NCBI RefSeq assembly: GCF_050003625.1
Contig: NC_134400.1
Location: 197,049,918 to 197,113,917 of the forward strand
Source of the DNA: Haematobia irritans
Lineage: Eukaryota > Arthropoda > Insecta > Diptera > Muscidae
DNA length: 64,000 nucleotides
Direction of reading: 5' to 3'
This document shows, piece by piece, positions 38,416 through 50,168 of this stretch. The notes beneath the pieces were generated by a model. The model worked only from the letters and a program-made list of their open reading frames with translations, searched no databases and had not been told where the DNA came from. A program made the translations under genes and the position numbers. The first letter of the stretch is position 1. Each line of letters opens with the position of its first letter.

Positions 38416-39965
38416 TTATAAAACCAAACCTAGGTATTCTTTCCCCTTATGCTGGGTACAAATTAATATTTTGCCATGTTGCTACTGGATAAGCTGTAAG
38501 CAAATGCATAAAAAAATAATGTTCCTGGTAGCAAAATACCCAAAACAAATGGGATGCATGTAATTTCTCCCATATTTCTTAACGGCGACCGTTGATAATG
38601 GTGATGATGATGATGACGATGTGGTAACAATGATGGATACTGATGACGATGATGGTCAAAGTCACAACCAAAAGCCATTGAAAGAAGTAATTAGTAACTC
38701 CTCCATCCATATTGGTAACGCCCAATAATTGGCTACTATGGCCAAGCATAACTACTTCACTATAAAGGCAAAGCAGCAGTTATTAGCCATAATGAATAGG
38801 GGATCGCTTCCATGGAGCATAGCTGAGGAAAACAGTCGCTTTATGTTGCTATTATTAAGAGGCTGTTTTATGGAAGTATTGCTTCATTTCCATATGAAGA
38901 TATTCATTCATTTCATTTCGTTCCTCTTGAGATTCATATGGATCCATATGAAAATTAAGAAAATCATTAGCATATCGAAAGTCAAGTGCATTTCCATGAG
39001 AGTGTGGTGGCGGGTGAGACAATTTTAAAAAGCCTATTTCGAACAACTATAAAACCTAGGGAAATATTTGGATTAATCAACAGTTTTCGTGAATCAATCA
39101 AGCCAAATAATTGACTAAACTCTTCCAAGAAACAATAAAGACAAGTGTGGTGCAAAAAAGGACTTATTGGGAAGAAATAAAAACATCCCCTTCACAATTT
39201 TTAACATCGCCTTTTACAAAAAATAAAAAAAGAAACTGCAGCTGAAGAATATAATACCCACACACATCGAAATACCCTTTGGGTAAATCCAACTTCTGGC
39301 AAGATTCACAGACATCTCAGCGCCAGCAAATGCGAGATGAGCAAGGATAAAGTGTGTGTATAAATTGAAATAAACAACTTACTTTAATTACTCTAATTAA
39401 ATATAATGTGCTGGCAAATTCATCAACCCTATCCAGGGCCAAATATGCATATGTGTACACTCAGAGAAACATGCCAATAACAAATTCAACTTTGCTACAA
39501 TAATAGAAATTAAAAAAGAATTCTTAATTCGAACGATTGGAGAGTGTTATCATTAGTAATTTCCAAAAGGTGGCACAAAAAGTTGCATTCAAAATAAGAG
39601 ATGTCACACTGAATTTAAAATAAGTGTCACAAAAATAAAAGATGGCACCTTAATTTAAAACAAGAGGACATTGCTTTTATAATACCAATTGTAGGTATTT
39701 GCAAGGTGACTGATATATAATGCAACAAAGTAAAGCGCCACAGTTTTTTGATTTCTTTTTTCATTTTTGTTTTTATTAAAAGGCAAAAAATTACAGATAA
39801 AACATCAAATTATAGAATAAGTTTAGATTTGTTCGAATTTTTCACAAATTATGGCCTTCATAAGGCCCTAAAACAAACAGAATACGTTGCATGAATTTGG
39901 CTTTGCGATATTTTGCAAAGGGATTTATAAAAAGTGGCACGAAAAATTCCATAAAAAATATAGAG
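38416..39965. other. Unique island, possible gene 5' region
   Basis: Single-copy sequence with a GATGATGATGATGACGATG patch near 38600 (its minus-strand frame gives a His run, not a gene). A TATA/initiator pair lies at 39048-39082. CAAG-GTGACT near 39703 and GG-GTAAAT near 39282 are possible splice donors. No coding exon could be fixed. Confidence 0.4.
39048..39090 (+). promoter_or_regulatory. Candidate TATA/initiator core promoter
   Basis: TATAAAA at 39048-39054, followed 31-34 bp downstream by TCAACAGTTTTCGTG, which resembles the TATA-plus-CAGT start arrangement of many fly cuticle-type genes. It points toward the exon at 44408-45107. Linking the two is inference: no exon 1 coding sequence was identified, and TATA-like strings are common in A/T-rich DNA. 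Confidence 0.35.
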
Positions 39966-42900
39966 AGAACATTTTGGCAAAATTTTCTATAGAAATGACA
40001 TTTTGACAAAATTTTGTATAGAAATAAAATTTTGACAAAGTGTTTTATAGAAACAAAATTTTCTATAGAAATAAAATTTTGACAAAATTTTCTATAGAAA
40101 TAAAATGTTGACCAAATTCTCTACAGAAATAAAATTTTGACACAATTTTCTGTAGAAATAAAATTTTGACAAAATTTTCTATAGAAATAAAATTGTGACA
40201 AAATTTTCTATAGAAATAAAATTTTCGCAAAATTTTCTATAGAACTAAAATTTTGATAACATTTCTTGTAGAAATTAAATTTGGCAAACTTTTTTATAGA
40301 AATAAAATTTTGACAAAAGTTTCTGTCTGTAATAAAATTTTGACATAATTTTCTATAAAAATGCAATTTTTATAAAATTTCTATAGAAATAAAGATTTGA
40401 CCAAATTTTCTATAGAAATAAAATTTTGACACAATTTTCCATAGAAATAAAATTTTTAATAGAAATAACGTTTTGACAAAATTTTCTATAGAAATAAAGA
40501 TTAGACAAAAAATTTCTATAGAAGTAATGATTTGATAAAATTTTCTATAGAAATAAAATTTTGACAAAATATTCTATAGAAAAAAAAAATTGACAAAATA
40601 TTCTATAGAAATAAAATTTTGACAAAATTTTCTATAGAAATAAAATTTAAAAAAAAATCTATAAAAATAAAATTTTGATAAAATTTTCTGTAGAAATACA
40701 ATTTTGACAAAATTTTCTATAAAAATAAAATTTTGGCAAAGTTTTTTATAGAAACAAAATTTTCTATAGAAAAAATTTTGATAAAATTTTCTATAGAAAT
40801 AAAATTAAAAAAAAATTTTCTATAGAAACAAAATATTCTATAGTAATAAAATTTTGATAAAATTTTGACAACATTTTCTATAGAAACAAAATCTTGACAA
40901 AATTTTCTATAGAAATAAAATTTTGAAAAAGTTTTTTATAGATATAAAATGTTGATCAAATTTTTATAGAAATAAAATTTCGATAAAATTTTTATAGAAA
41001 TAAAATTTTGACAATATTTTCGGTATAAATACAATTTTGACAAAATTTTTTATAGAAACAAAATATTGACAAAATTTTCTATAGAAATAAAGATTTAACA
41101 AAATTTTCTATAGAAATAAAGATTTGTAAAAATTTTCTATAGAAGTAAAATGTTGACGAAATTTTCTATAGAAATCAAATTTTGACAAAATATTCTATAG
41201 AAATAAAATTTTGACAAAATTTTCTGTAGAAATAAAATTTTAACAAAATTTTCTAAAGAAGAAAATTTTGACAAAGATTTTTATAGAAATAAAATTTTGA
41301 TAAAATTTTCTATAGAAATAAAATTTTGACAAAATATTCTATAGAAATAAAATTTTGACAAAATATTCTATAGAAATAAAATTTTGATAAAATTTTCTAT
41401 AGAAATAAAATTAAAAAAAAAATATAGAAATAAAATTTTCTATAGCAATAAAATTTTGATAAAATTTTCTATAGAAATAAAATTTTAAATTTTTTTTTAT
41501 GGAAATAAAATTTTCTAAAGCAATAAAATTTTGACAAAATTTTCGATAGCAATACATTTTTTACAAAATTTTCTATAGAAATAAAATTTTGATAAAATTT
41601 TCTATAGAAATAAAATTTTGACAAAATTTTCGGTATAAATAAAATTTTGACAAAGTTTTTTATAGAAACAAAATATTGACAAAATTTTCTATAGAAATAA
41701 AGATTTGTCAAAATTTTCTATAGAAATAAAGATTCGTCAAAATTTTCTATAGAAGTAAAATTTTGACGAAATTTTCCATACAAATAAAATTTTGACAAAA
41801 TATTCTATAGAAATAAAATTTTGACAAAATTTTCTGTAGAAATAAAATTTTGACAAAATTTTCTATAGAAGTAAAATTTTGACAAAATTTTCTGTAGAAG
41901 TAAAAATTTCGCAAAATTTTCTATAGAAATAAAATATTGACAAAATTTTCTATAGAAATAAAATTTTAATAAAATATCTATAGAATTAAAGATTTGACCA
42001 AATTTTCTGTAGAAATAAAATTTTGACAAATTATTCTATAGAAATAAGATTTTTAATAGAAATAAAATTTTGACAAAATTTTCTATAGAAATAAAGATTT
42101 GACAAAATTTTCTACAGAAGTAAAGATTTGTCAAAATTTTCTATAGAAGTAAAATTCTGACCAAATATTCTATAGAAATAAAATTTTGACAAAATTTTCT
42201 GTAGAAATAAAATTTTGACAAAATTTTCTATAGAAATCAGATTTTGACAAAAATTTCTGTAGAAATAAAAATTTGGCAAAATTTTCTATAGAAATAAAAA
42301 TTTGGCAAAATTTTCAATAGAAATAAAATATTGACAAAATTTCTATAGAAATAACATTTTTATAAAATTTCTGTAGAAATAAAGATTTGACCAAATTTTC
42401 TATAGAAATAAAATTTTGACAAATTATTCTATAGAAATAAGATTTTTAATAGAAATAAAATGTTGATAAAATTTTCTATAGAAATAAAGATTTCACAAAA
42501 TTTTCTATAGAAGTAAAGATTTGTCAAAATTTTCTATAGAAGTAAAATTTTGACGAAATTTTCTATAGAAATAAAATTTTGCGAAATACTCTATAGAAAT
42601 AAAATTTTGACAAAATTTTCTATAGAAATAAAAGTTTGTCAAAATTTTCTAAAGAAATAAAATTCTGACAAAGATTTTTATAGAAATACAATTTTGATAA
42701 AATTTTCTATAGAAATAAAATTTTGACAAAATATTCTATAGAAATAAAATTTTGACAAAATATTCTATAGAAATAAAATTTTGACAAAATTTTCTATAGA
42801 AATAAAATTTTGACAAAGTTTTTCATAGAAACAAAATTTTCTATAAAAATAAAATTTTGATAAATTTTTCTATAGAAATAAAATTTAAAAAAAAAAAATT

Positions 42901-44250
42901 ATAGAAATAAAATTTTCTATAGCAATAAAATTTTGACAACATTTTCGGTATAAATAAAATTTTGACAAAAATTTTTATAGAAACAATATTTTGACAAAAT
43001 TTTCTATAGAAATAAAGATTTGACAAAATTTTCTATAGAAATAAAATTTTGAGAAAATTTTCGATGGAAATAAAATTTTGACTAAATTTTCTATAGAAAT
43101 AAAATTTTCGCAAAATTTTCTATAGAAATAAAGTTTTGACAAAATTTTCTGTACAAATAAAATTTTAATAACATTTCTAAAGATTTGACCAAATTTTCTA
43201 TAGAAATAAAATTTTTAATAGAAATAACATTTTGACAAAATTTTCTACAGAAATAAAGATTTACAAAATTTTCTATAGAAGTAAAGAATTGTCAAAATTT
43301 TCTATAAAAATAAAATTTTGACGAAATTTTCTATAGAAATAAAATTTTGACAAAGTTTTTCATAGAAACAAAATTTTCTATAAAAATAAAATTTTGATAA
43401 ATTTTTCTATAGAAATAAAATTTAAAAAAAAATTATAGAAATAAAATTTTCTATAGCAATAAAATTTTGACAACATTTTCGGTATAAATAAAATTTTGAC
43501 AAAGTTTTTTATAGAAACAATATTTTGACAAAATTTTCTATAGAAATAAAGATTTGACAAAATTTTCTATAGAAATAAAATTTTGAGAAAATTTTCGATG
43601 GAAATTAAATTTTGACTAAATTTTCTATAGAAATAAAATTTTCGCAAAATTTTCTATAGAAATAAAGTTTTGACAAAATTTTCTGTACAAATAAAATTTT
43701 GATAACATTTCTAAAGATTTGACCAAATTTTCTATAGAAATAAAATTTTTAATAGAAATAACATTTTGACAAAATTTTCTACAGAAATAAAGATTTACAA
43801 AATTTTCTATAGAAGTAAAGAATTGTCAAAATTTTCTATAAAAGTAAAATTTTGACGAAATTTTCTATAGAAATAAAATTTTGACAAAATGTTCTATAGA
43901 AATAAAATTTTGACAAAATTTTCTGTAGAAATAAAATTTTGACAAAATGTTCTATAGAAATAAAATTTTGACAAAATTTTCTGTAGAAATAAAATTTTGA
44001 CAAAATATTCTGTAGAAATAAAATTTTGACAAAATTTTCTATAGAAATAAAATTTTGTCAAAATTTTCTGTAGAAACAAAAATTTCGCAAAATTTTCCAT
44101 AGAAATAAAATATTGACAAAATTTTCTATAGAAATAAAATTTTTACAAAATTTTCTACAGAAATAAAATTTTGACAATTTTTTAATAAAAAAAATTTTGA
44201 CAAATGTTTCTATAGAAATAAAATTTTGACAAAATTTGTTCTACCATCCG
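39966..44250 (+). repeat. 29-bp minisatellite, A type, forward, 4.3 kb block
   Basis: About 148 units, with variants AAAGATTTGACAAAATTTTC and CTATAGAAGTAAA. A block of about 0.54 kb is duplicated in tandem: 42780-43310 and 43320-43850 share the odd markers GTTTTTCATAGAAACAAAAT, TTTTCGGTATAAAT and TTTTCGATGGAAAT in the same order. Confidence 0.94.
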
Positions 44251-44407
44251 TCCGTTCGTTATTTTTTTCTCGATTTTTAAGACATTTCATACAATGTAGA
44301 TTATTTTCTCTGAGTGTACATGTCAAAGTTCTCCTTAACATATTTTAACTTCCATTTTAAAACCAACAATTTTGTTTCTCTTTGTATCCTCCCCCTCCCA
44401 TATCCAG
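44251..44407. other. Unique sequence with pyrimidine-rich 3' splice tract
   Basis: Ends with TTTGTTTCTCTTTGTATCC, TCCCCCTCCCATATCCAG, a good polypyrimidine tract and AG acceptor for the exon that follows. Confidence 0.5.
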
Positions 44408-45107
44408 CATTCATGGTAGGATCATTACTTCAAATTGCCAGCAGTATGTAACTCAAACATCTGATGCTTCTGCCAACTTAAGCGTTAACAAGAACTGCTT
44501 TTGCCACCTTTGTTGTAGGAGGATTACAACGAAAACGACGACGACGACGACAAGTTCAGCGGCATTGGTGCAACTCGTAAAAGTTTTACTTTTAATTACT
44601 TTGTGTTCATCATTAGTGCTTGGCGGCATGACAAAACGTGCCCGTAAAACATATGGCAAACATTTAATCATACATGTACCCATGAAAATCCGGACTCATC
44701 ATCATATGCATACGGTCTACAAACATGTTCAGGGTTCGCAAGGAGTCGGGGGAGGAGGCGGTGAAGGAGATAACTCAAAAGGTGCCACCAAACAGACCAT
44801 CTATAAGATAATGGGTTATTCGACCCATCATACAAGTGCTGGAGGTGGTGGTGGTCGTGGCAGTGGCTATGGTCATTCCTATGGTTCCACCTATAAACAA
44901 GGACATCGCCATAGTGGTGGTGGCATTGGTGGTGAAGGTTATGGCGAAATAAATTATGATGACTATCCGACTGACAATTGTGATGATTCCATGGCCCATG
45001 GTGATATGATATTCAATCATTATTCCAGGCATGATGAAGAATTCCCTGAGGTTGAGGAATTAATAGAAGATGAACGTGAAGGTGATGAATGGGTAAAGTA
45101 TCGATAG
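44408..45107 (+). CDS. 3' exon of a His/Gly-rich secreted or anchored protein
   Basis: The open frame runs from an acceptor-like CCAG (44404-44407) to TAG at 45105-45107. A second acceptor (CCTTTGTTGTAG, exon from 44519) is equally good and would drop the Cys-rich start. Features in order: a Thr run (KTTTTTTSS), a hydrophobic stretch LVQLVKVLLLITLCSSLVLG that looks like a signal peptide or anchor, a basic and His-rich block KHLIIHVPMKIRTHHHMHTV followed by YKHV, Gly-rich linkers (GGGGGEGD, GGGGGRGSGYGHSYG), and an acidic tail (FPEVEELIEDEREGDEW). Codon use is mixed and unlike the A/T satellite around it. The IHVP..K...HH.HTVYKH style is reminiscent of insect extracellular or cuticle-like proteins, but I recognise no named family. 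No good start codon lies in this exon ahead of the hydrophobic stretch, so the N-terminus should come from an upstream exon. Polyadenylation signals follow. Confidence 0.65.
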
Positions 45108-45418
45108 GAGATGGGGGAAGATAGGCTCCCTCTACCTTCGACGATGGTAATGATATCGTTTTAAGATTTTTTGTTGGCACTGTTTTGCTTACCTCTACTT
45201 TTTGTATTTGTTAGAAAGTCAATATTTACCTAGAAATAGAAAAATAAATGAAATGGAATTAATTAAAGTCAATCAATTAATATAAAATGGGATACTAATG
45301 GGGGAGAGAAATAGACATTGAATTCTAAATAAAATCGGTTCGATGCAGGGTTGGGGCTTAATTTAAAAAAAAAAAAAATGCAAAAGCCCTTATGAAGTGT
45401 AATAAAGACACGTTTAAC
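45108..45418 (+). other. Probable 3' UTR with polyadenylation signals
   Basis: AATAAA at 45243-45248 and again at 45328-45333, followed by G/T-poor A-rich sequence and an A-run near 45365. Consistent with the 3' end of the gene whose exon ends at 45107. Confidence 0.5.
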
Positions 45419-45450
45419 ACTCGAGCCAAAATTAATCTACAAAGAACAAT
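45419..45450 (-). mobile_element. Family A junction fragment
   Basis: CACTCGAGCCAAAATTAATC followed by TACAAAG repeats the junction between 153-bp units and the 29-bp array (compare 10187-10230). It again leads straight into 29-bp units in the matching orientation. Confidence 0.65.
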
Positions 45451-45780
45451 ACAGAAAATTTTGTCAAATTTTTTTTCTATAGAAAATTTTGTCAAACTTT
45501 TTTTCTATAGAAATTTTTTGTCAAAATTTGATTCCTATAGAAAATTTTGTCAAAATTTGATTCCTATAGAAAATTTTGTCAAAATTGTATTTATTTAGAA
45601 AATGTTGTCAAAAATTTATTTCTATAGAAAATTTTATCAAAATTTTATTTCTATAGACAATTTTGTCAACATTTTATTTCTATAGAAAATTTTGTAAAAA
45701 TTTTATTTTTATTTTATTTCTATAGAAAATTTTGACAAAATTTTATTTTTATAGAAAATTTTGTCAAAATTTTATTTCTA
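45451..45780 (-). repeat. 29-bp minisatellite, A type, reverse
   Basis: About 11 units, interrupted at the TA 45779-45780 by the DD37E element. Confidence 0.93.
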
Positions 45781-47068
45781 AAGGGTGATACGGTCAAAAT
45801 CAATATCAATATAAACTTGACGTATTTCTTTCAATTTTGCATTTAAAAAACCTGAACACCCCTCATTTTGAAGGTGTGTGTGTGTAGAATGTTGCTCCTA
45901 TTTTGATTTTGGAATTCACTCTTCAGTTGTCAAAATGCCGTCCAAGCAAGAAGAGCAGCGTATCAAAATTTTGCTCGCGCATCGCGAAAATCCGAGCTAC
46001 TTGCACGCAAAGCTGGCAAAATCGTTGCCAAATCAACGGTTACAAATGTAACTAAAGTGTTTGGGGAACGTTTGTCGACAGCCAGGAAGTCTAGATCGGG
46101 GGGAAATCGAAAACCGGAAGCCGCTGAGACGACAAAGAGAGTTGCCCGTAGTTTCAAACGAAACCCTCTCTCTCCGAGATGCCGCAAATAAGCTGGGTGT
46201 ATCGTCTACAACCGTGCATCGAGCCAAAAAACGAGCCGGACTATCGACTTACAAGAAGGTAGTGACTCCAAATCGCGATGATAAACAAAATACGACGGCC
46301 AAAGCGCGATCCCGGAGGCTGTACCCGACGATGCTGACGAAGTTTGACTGCGTGGTAATGGACGACGAAACCTACGTCAAAGCCGACTACAAGCAGCTTC
46401 CGGGACAGGAGTTTTATACGGCAAAAGGAAGGGGAAAGGTAGCAGATATTTTCAAGCACATAAAACTGTCAAAGTTCGCAAAGAAATATCTGGTTTGGCA
46501 ATCCATCTGTACCTGTGGCTTGAAAAGCAGCATTTTCATAGCTTCCGGGACTGTCAACCAAGAAATTTACGTGAAAGAGTGTTTGAATAAACGTCTGCTG
46601 CCTTTCCTGAAGAAACACGGTTGTTCCGTACTGTTTTGGCCGGATTTGGCATCTTGCCATTACGGTAAAAAGGCCATGGAGTGGTACACCGCCAACAACG
46701 TGCAGGTGGTTCCCAGGGACAAGAACCCTCCCAACACGCCAGAGCTCCGCCCAATTGAGAAATACTGGGCTATTGTCAAGCGGAACCTAAAGAAGACCAA
46801 AAAAACTGCTAAGGACGAGCAGCAGTTCAAGGCAAACTGGCTTTCTGCGGCGAAGAACGTGGACAAGGTGGCTGTACAAAATCTGATGGCTGGTGTCAAG
46901 CGTGAGGCCCGGCAATTCGGATTTGGAAAAGCGAAAGCCTAACTGAATATATTTCCTGAATTTTATACTAATTGAACTTGAAAAAGGAATTTAATTTGAT
47001 TTTTTAAATAAACGATTTCACCGATTTACACGCGTTTTCCCTTGACCAAATTTTGACCGTATCATCTT
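45781..47068 (+). mobile_element. DD37E Tc1/mariner-type element
   Basis: TIRs AAGGGTGATACGGTCAAAAT and (reverse complement) AAGATGATACGGTCAAAATT, flanked by TA at 45779-45780 and 47069-47070. Removing the element and one TA leaves ATTTCTATAGAAAA, an intact 29-bp unit, so the borders are exact: 1288 bp. One transposase gene with two frameshifts lies within. Confidence 0.92.
45935..46942 (+). pseudogene. DD37E transposase, frameshifted near the N-terminus
   Basis: Starts MPSKQEEQRIKILLAHREN at 45935. A one-base deletion near 46031 pushes the normal frame to the next register (STVTNVTKVFGERL.., SRSGGNRKPEA..), and a second indel in the CT run near 46160-46168 returns it to the first register (LSLRDAANKLGVSSTTVHR). 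The rest is intact to KREARQFGFGKAKA. The N-terminal region is a helix-turn-helix DNA-binding domain. The catalytic triad is VVMDDETY, LFWPDLASCHYG (Asp codon 46643-46645) and ELRPIEKYW. There are 37 residues between the second Asp and the Glu, which is the ITmD37E signature known from mosquitoes. Length would be about 337 residues. Translation from 45935 stops at 46049-46051, so this copy cannot make full transposase, though damage is light. Confidence 0.9.
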
Positions 47069-47491
47069 TATAGAAAATTTTGTAAAAATTTTATTTCTAT
47101 AGCAAATGTTCTCAATATCATCTCTATAGAAAATTTTGTCAACATTTTATTTCTATAGAAAATTTTGTCAAAATTTTATTTCTATAGAAAATTTTATCAA
47201 AATGTTATGTCTATAAAAAACTTTGTCAAAATTTTATTTCTATAAAAAATTTTGTCAAAATTTTATTTCTATAAAAAATTTTGTCAAAATTTTATTTCTA
47301 TAGAAAATTTTGTCAAAATTTTACTTCTATAGAAAATTTTATCAAAATTTTATTTCTATACACAATTTTGTCAAAATTTTATTTCTATACACAATTTTGT
47401 CAAAATTTTTTTCTATAGAAAATGTTGTCAAAATTTTATTTCTATAGAAAATTTTGTCAAAATTTTATTTCTATAGAAAATTTTGTCAAAA
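47069..47491 (-). repeat. 29-bp minisatellite, A type, reverse
   Basis: About 14 units between the DD37E element and the family B element. Confidence 0.93.
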
Positions 47492-47629
47492 TTTTTATAC
47501 CCTTCACCACTACTGTGGTACAGGGTATAATAAGTTTGTGCATTTGTATTTAACGCCAAGAAGGAAAAGTCTGAGACCCATCTTTTAGTATACCGATCGT
47601 CATAGAATTAAATTCTGAGTCGATTTAGC

Positions 47630-47655
47630 GATGTCCGTCTGTCTGTCTGTCTGTT

Positions 47656-47730
<75 letters not shown>

Positions 47731-47755
47731 CTGTCTGTCTGTCCGTCTGTCTGTT
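47630..47755 (+). repeat. (GTCT/GTCC)n microsatellite
   Basis: About 30 GTCY tetramers, the longest such tract in the window, at the expected place in family B. The serine/cysteine/leucine-rich open frame across it is spurious. Confidence 0.95.
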
Positions 47756-47868
47756 GATGTATTTTTGTGTGCAAAGTCCAGCTCGCAGTTTTAGTCCGAT
47801 TGTCCTAAAATTTGGTATAGGGTCCTGTTTCGGCTCAAAAACGGTCCCTATTGATTTTGGAAAAAATC

Positions 47869-48330
47869 GGTTCAGATTTAGATATAGCTGCCATATATAT
47901 TTTTCACCGATCTGGTCATAATTGGCGTGTATATCAACCGATCTTCCTCAAATTCCGTACATCCGAATATTTTATGAGTCTCGAAAAACTTGCAAAATCT
48001 CATCCAAATCGGTTCAGATTTAGATATAGCTCCCATATATAGCTTTCGCCCGATTTACACTCATATGACCACAGAGGCCAATCTTTTACTCCGATTTAAT
48101 TGAAATTGTGCACAGGGAGTAGAATTAGCATTGTAGCTATGCGTGTCAAATTTGGTGGAAATCGGTTCAGATTTAGATATAGCTCCTATATATAGCTTTC
48201 GCCCGATTTACACTAATTTTTTGCTCCGATTTAGTTGAAATTTTGCACAGGGAGTAGAATTAGCATTGTTGCTATGCGTGTCATATCAGGTTGAAATCGG
48301 TTCAGATTTAGATATAGCTCCCATATATAT
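47869..48330 (-). repeat. ~153-bp tandem units, family B
   Basis: GGTTCAGATTTAGATATAGC starts at 47869, 48011, 48164 and 48299. Intervals are 142, 153 and 135; the last is short because of a deletion around CATATGACCACAGAGG. Confidence 0.85.
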
Positions 48331-48766
48331 GTTTTTCTGATTTCGACAAAAATGGTCAAAATACCAACATTTTCCTTGTAAAATCGCCATTGCTTAGTCG
48401 AAAAGTTGTAAAAATGACTCTAATTTACCTAAACTTCTAATACATATATATCGGGCGATAAATCATAAATAAACTTTTGCGAAGTTTCCTTAAAATTGCT
48501 TCACATTTCAATGTTTCCCATATTTTTTAACTAACATTGTGTTCCTCCCTAGTGCGGACTTAAATTTTGAGTCTATAGATTTTGTAGAAGTCTATCAAAT
48601 TCTGTCCAGATCGAGTGATATTTAAATGTATGTATTTGAGACAAACCTTTATATATAGACCCCAACACATTTGACGGATGTGATATGGTATCGAAAATTT
48701 AGATCTACAAAGTGGTGCAGGTTATAATATAGTCGGCCCCGCCCGACTTTAGACTTTCCTTACTTG

Positions 48767-49575
48767 TTTTTCTATAGAAAATTTTCTCAACATTTTATTT
48801 CTATAGAAAATTTTCTCAAAATTTTATTTCTTTAGAAATTTTTGTCAAAATGTTATTTTTACAGAAAATTTTGTGAAAATTTTATTTCTATAGAACATTG
48901 TGTCAAAATTTTATTTCTATAGAAAATTTTGTCAAAATTTTATTTCTATACACAATTTTGTCAAAATTTTTTTCTATAGAAAATGTTGTCAAAATTTTAT
49001 TTCTATAGAAAATTTTGTCAAAATTGTATTTCTATAGAAAATTTTGTCAAAATTTTTTTCTATAGAAAATTTTCTCAACATTTTATTTCTATAGAAAATT
49101 TTGTCAAAATTTTATTTCTATAGAAAACTTTTTCAAAATTTTTTTTCTATAGAAAATGTTGTCAAAATTGTATTTCTATAGAAAATTTTGTCAACATTTT
49201 ATTTCTATAGAAAATTTTGTCAAAATTTTATTTCTATAGAAAATTTTTTTAAAAAATTATTTCTATAGAAAATTTTGTTAATATTTTATCTCTATAGAAA
49301 ATTTTGTTAAAAATTTATTTCTATAGAAAATTTTGTTAACATTTTATCTCTATAGAAAATTTTGTTAAAAATTTATTTCTATAGAAAATTTTGTTAAAAA
49401 TTTATTTCTATAGAAAATTTTGTCAAAATTTTTTTCTGTAGAACATTTTGTCAAAATTTTTTTCTATAGAAAATTTTGTCAAAATTTTATTTCTATAGAA
49501 AATTTTGTTAAAAATTTTATTTCTATAGAAAATTTTCTTAAGATTTTTTTCTTTAGAAATTTTTGTCAAAATTTT
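48767..49575 (-). repeat. 29-bp minisatellite, A type, reverse
   Basis: About 28 units, including repeated TTTGTTAACATTTTATCTCTATAG variants near 49270-49360. Confidence 0.93.
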
Positions 49576-49878
49576 TCGGGAGGTTCAAGTGTAGTTCACT
49601 TTGGGTTGAGTGAATTACCCGAATTTATTCTGATACTTGGTTCATAGTTTTGCTGCAAGTAGAGGATGCTAATGAGGAATGTGGTAATTCCGAAACAGCT
49701 GTACATTCAACCATCTTGCAGTCTACAGGGCTTTGCCCAAATAAATTTGACAAGCATACTTTTCCTCTGTTGGTTAAGCTACACTTGTAGTTTAGTCAAT
49801 GCATGGCTTTAAGCTGAGATCAAAAACAACAATAACGATTGAAGAGAAGCCAACAATAACAAACAAAACGAATAAAAA
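49576..49878 (+). mobile_element. Retroposon-like repeat, copy 2
   Basis: Shares ATTTATTCTGATA, GAGGATGCTAATGAGGAATG, CATCTTGCAGTCTA, AGGGCTTTGCCCAAATAAAT and TAGTTTAGTCAATG with 20346-20611. It extends further right to GCCAACAATAACAAACAAAA, the inverse of copy 1's left end. Confidence 0.65.
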
Positions 49879-50168
49879 AATTTTATTTATATAGAAATTT
49901 TGTCAATATTGTATTTCTATACAAAATTTTGTCAAAATTTTATTTCTATAGAAAATTTTGTCAAAATTTTATTTCTATAGAAAATTTTGTCAAAATTTTA
50001 TTTCTATAGAAAATTTTGTCAACATATTATTTCTATACAAAATTTTCTCAAGATTTTTTTCTATAGAAAATATTGCCAAAACTTTATTTATATAGAAAAT
50101 TTTGTCAACATTTTATTTCTATAGAAAATTTTGTCAAAATTTTATTTCTTTAGAAAATTTTGTCAAAA
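49879..50168 (-). repeat. 29-bp minisatellite, A type, reverse
   Basis: About 10 units. Confidence 0.92.

Larger units (their letters stand above)
47492..48766 (-). mobile_element. Helentron-like family B, complete, minus
   Basis: Plus strand order: TTTTTATACCCTTCACCACT, a diverged core, (GTCY)n as GTCTGTCT tetramers (47630-47755), repeat units with ATCGGTTCAGATTTAGATAT and AGCTCCCATATATAG, subterminal repeat AGTGGTGCAGGTTATAAT (48711-48728), hairpin AGTCGG..CCGACT (48731-48748), TACTTG. Both sides are T-runs that join to a normal 29-bp unit when the element is removed. Non-coding. Confidence 0.85.

Noticed and set aside
38463..38678. Minus-strand frame with a His run
   Set aside because: It is caused by a GATGATGATGACGATG patch. 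There is no start context and no similarity.
44453..45032. Minus-strand frames opposite the host exon
   Set aside because: They are shadows of the plus-strand exon with Thr/Val runs from its repeats.
47631..47921. Ser-Val-Cys-Leu repeat open frame
   Set aside because: It is translation of the (GTCY)n microsatellite.
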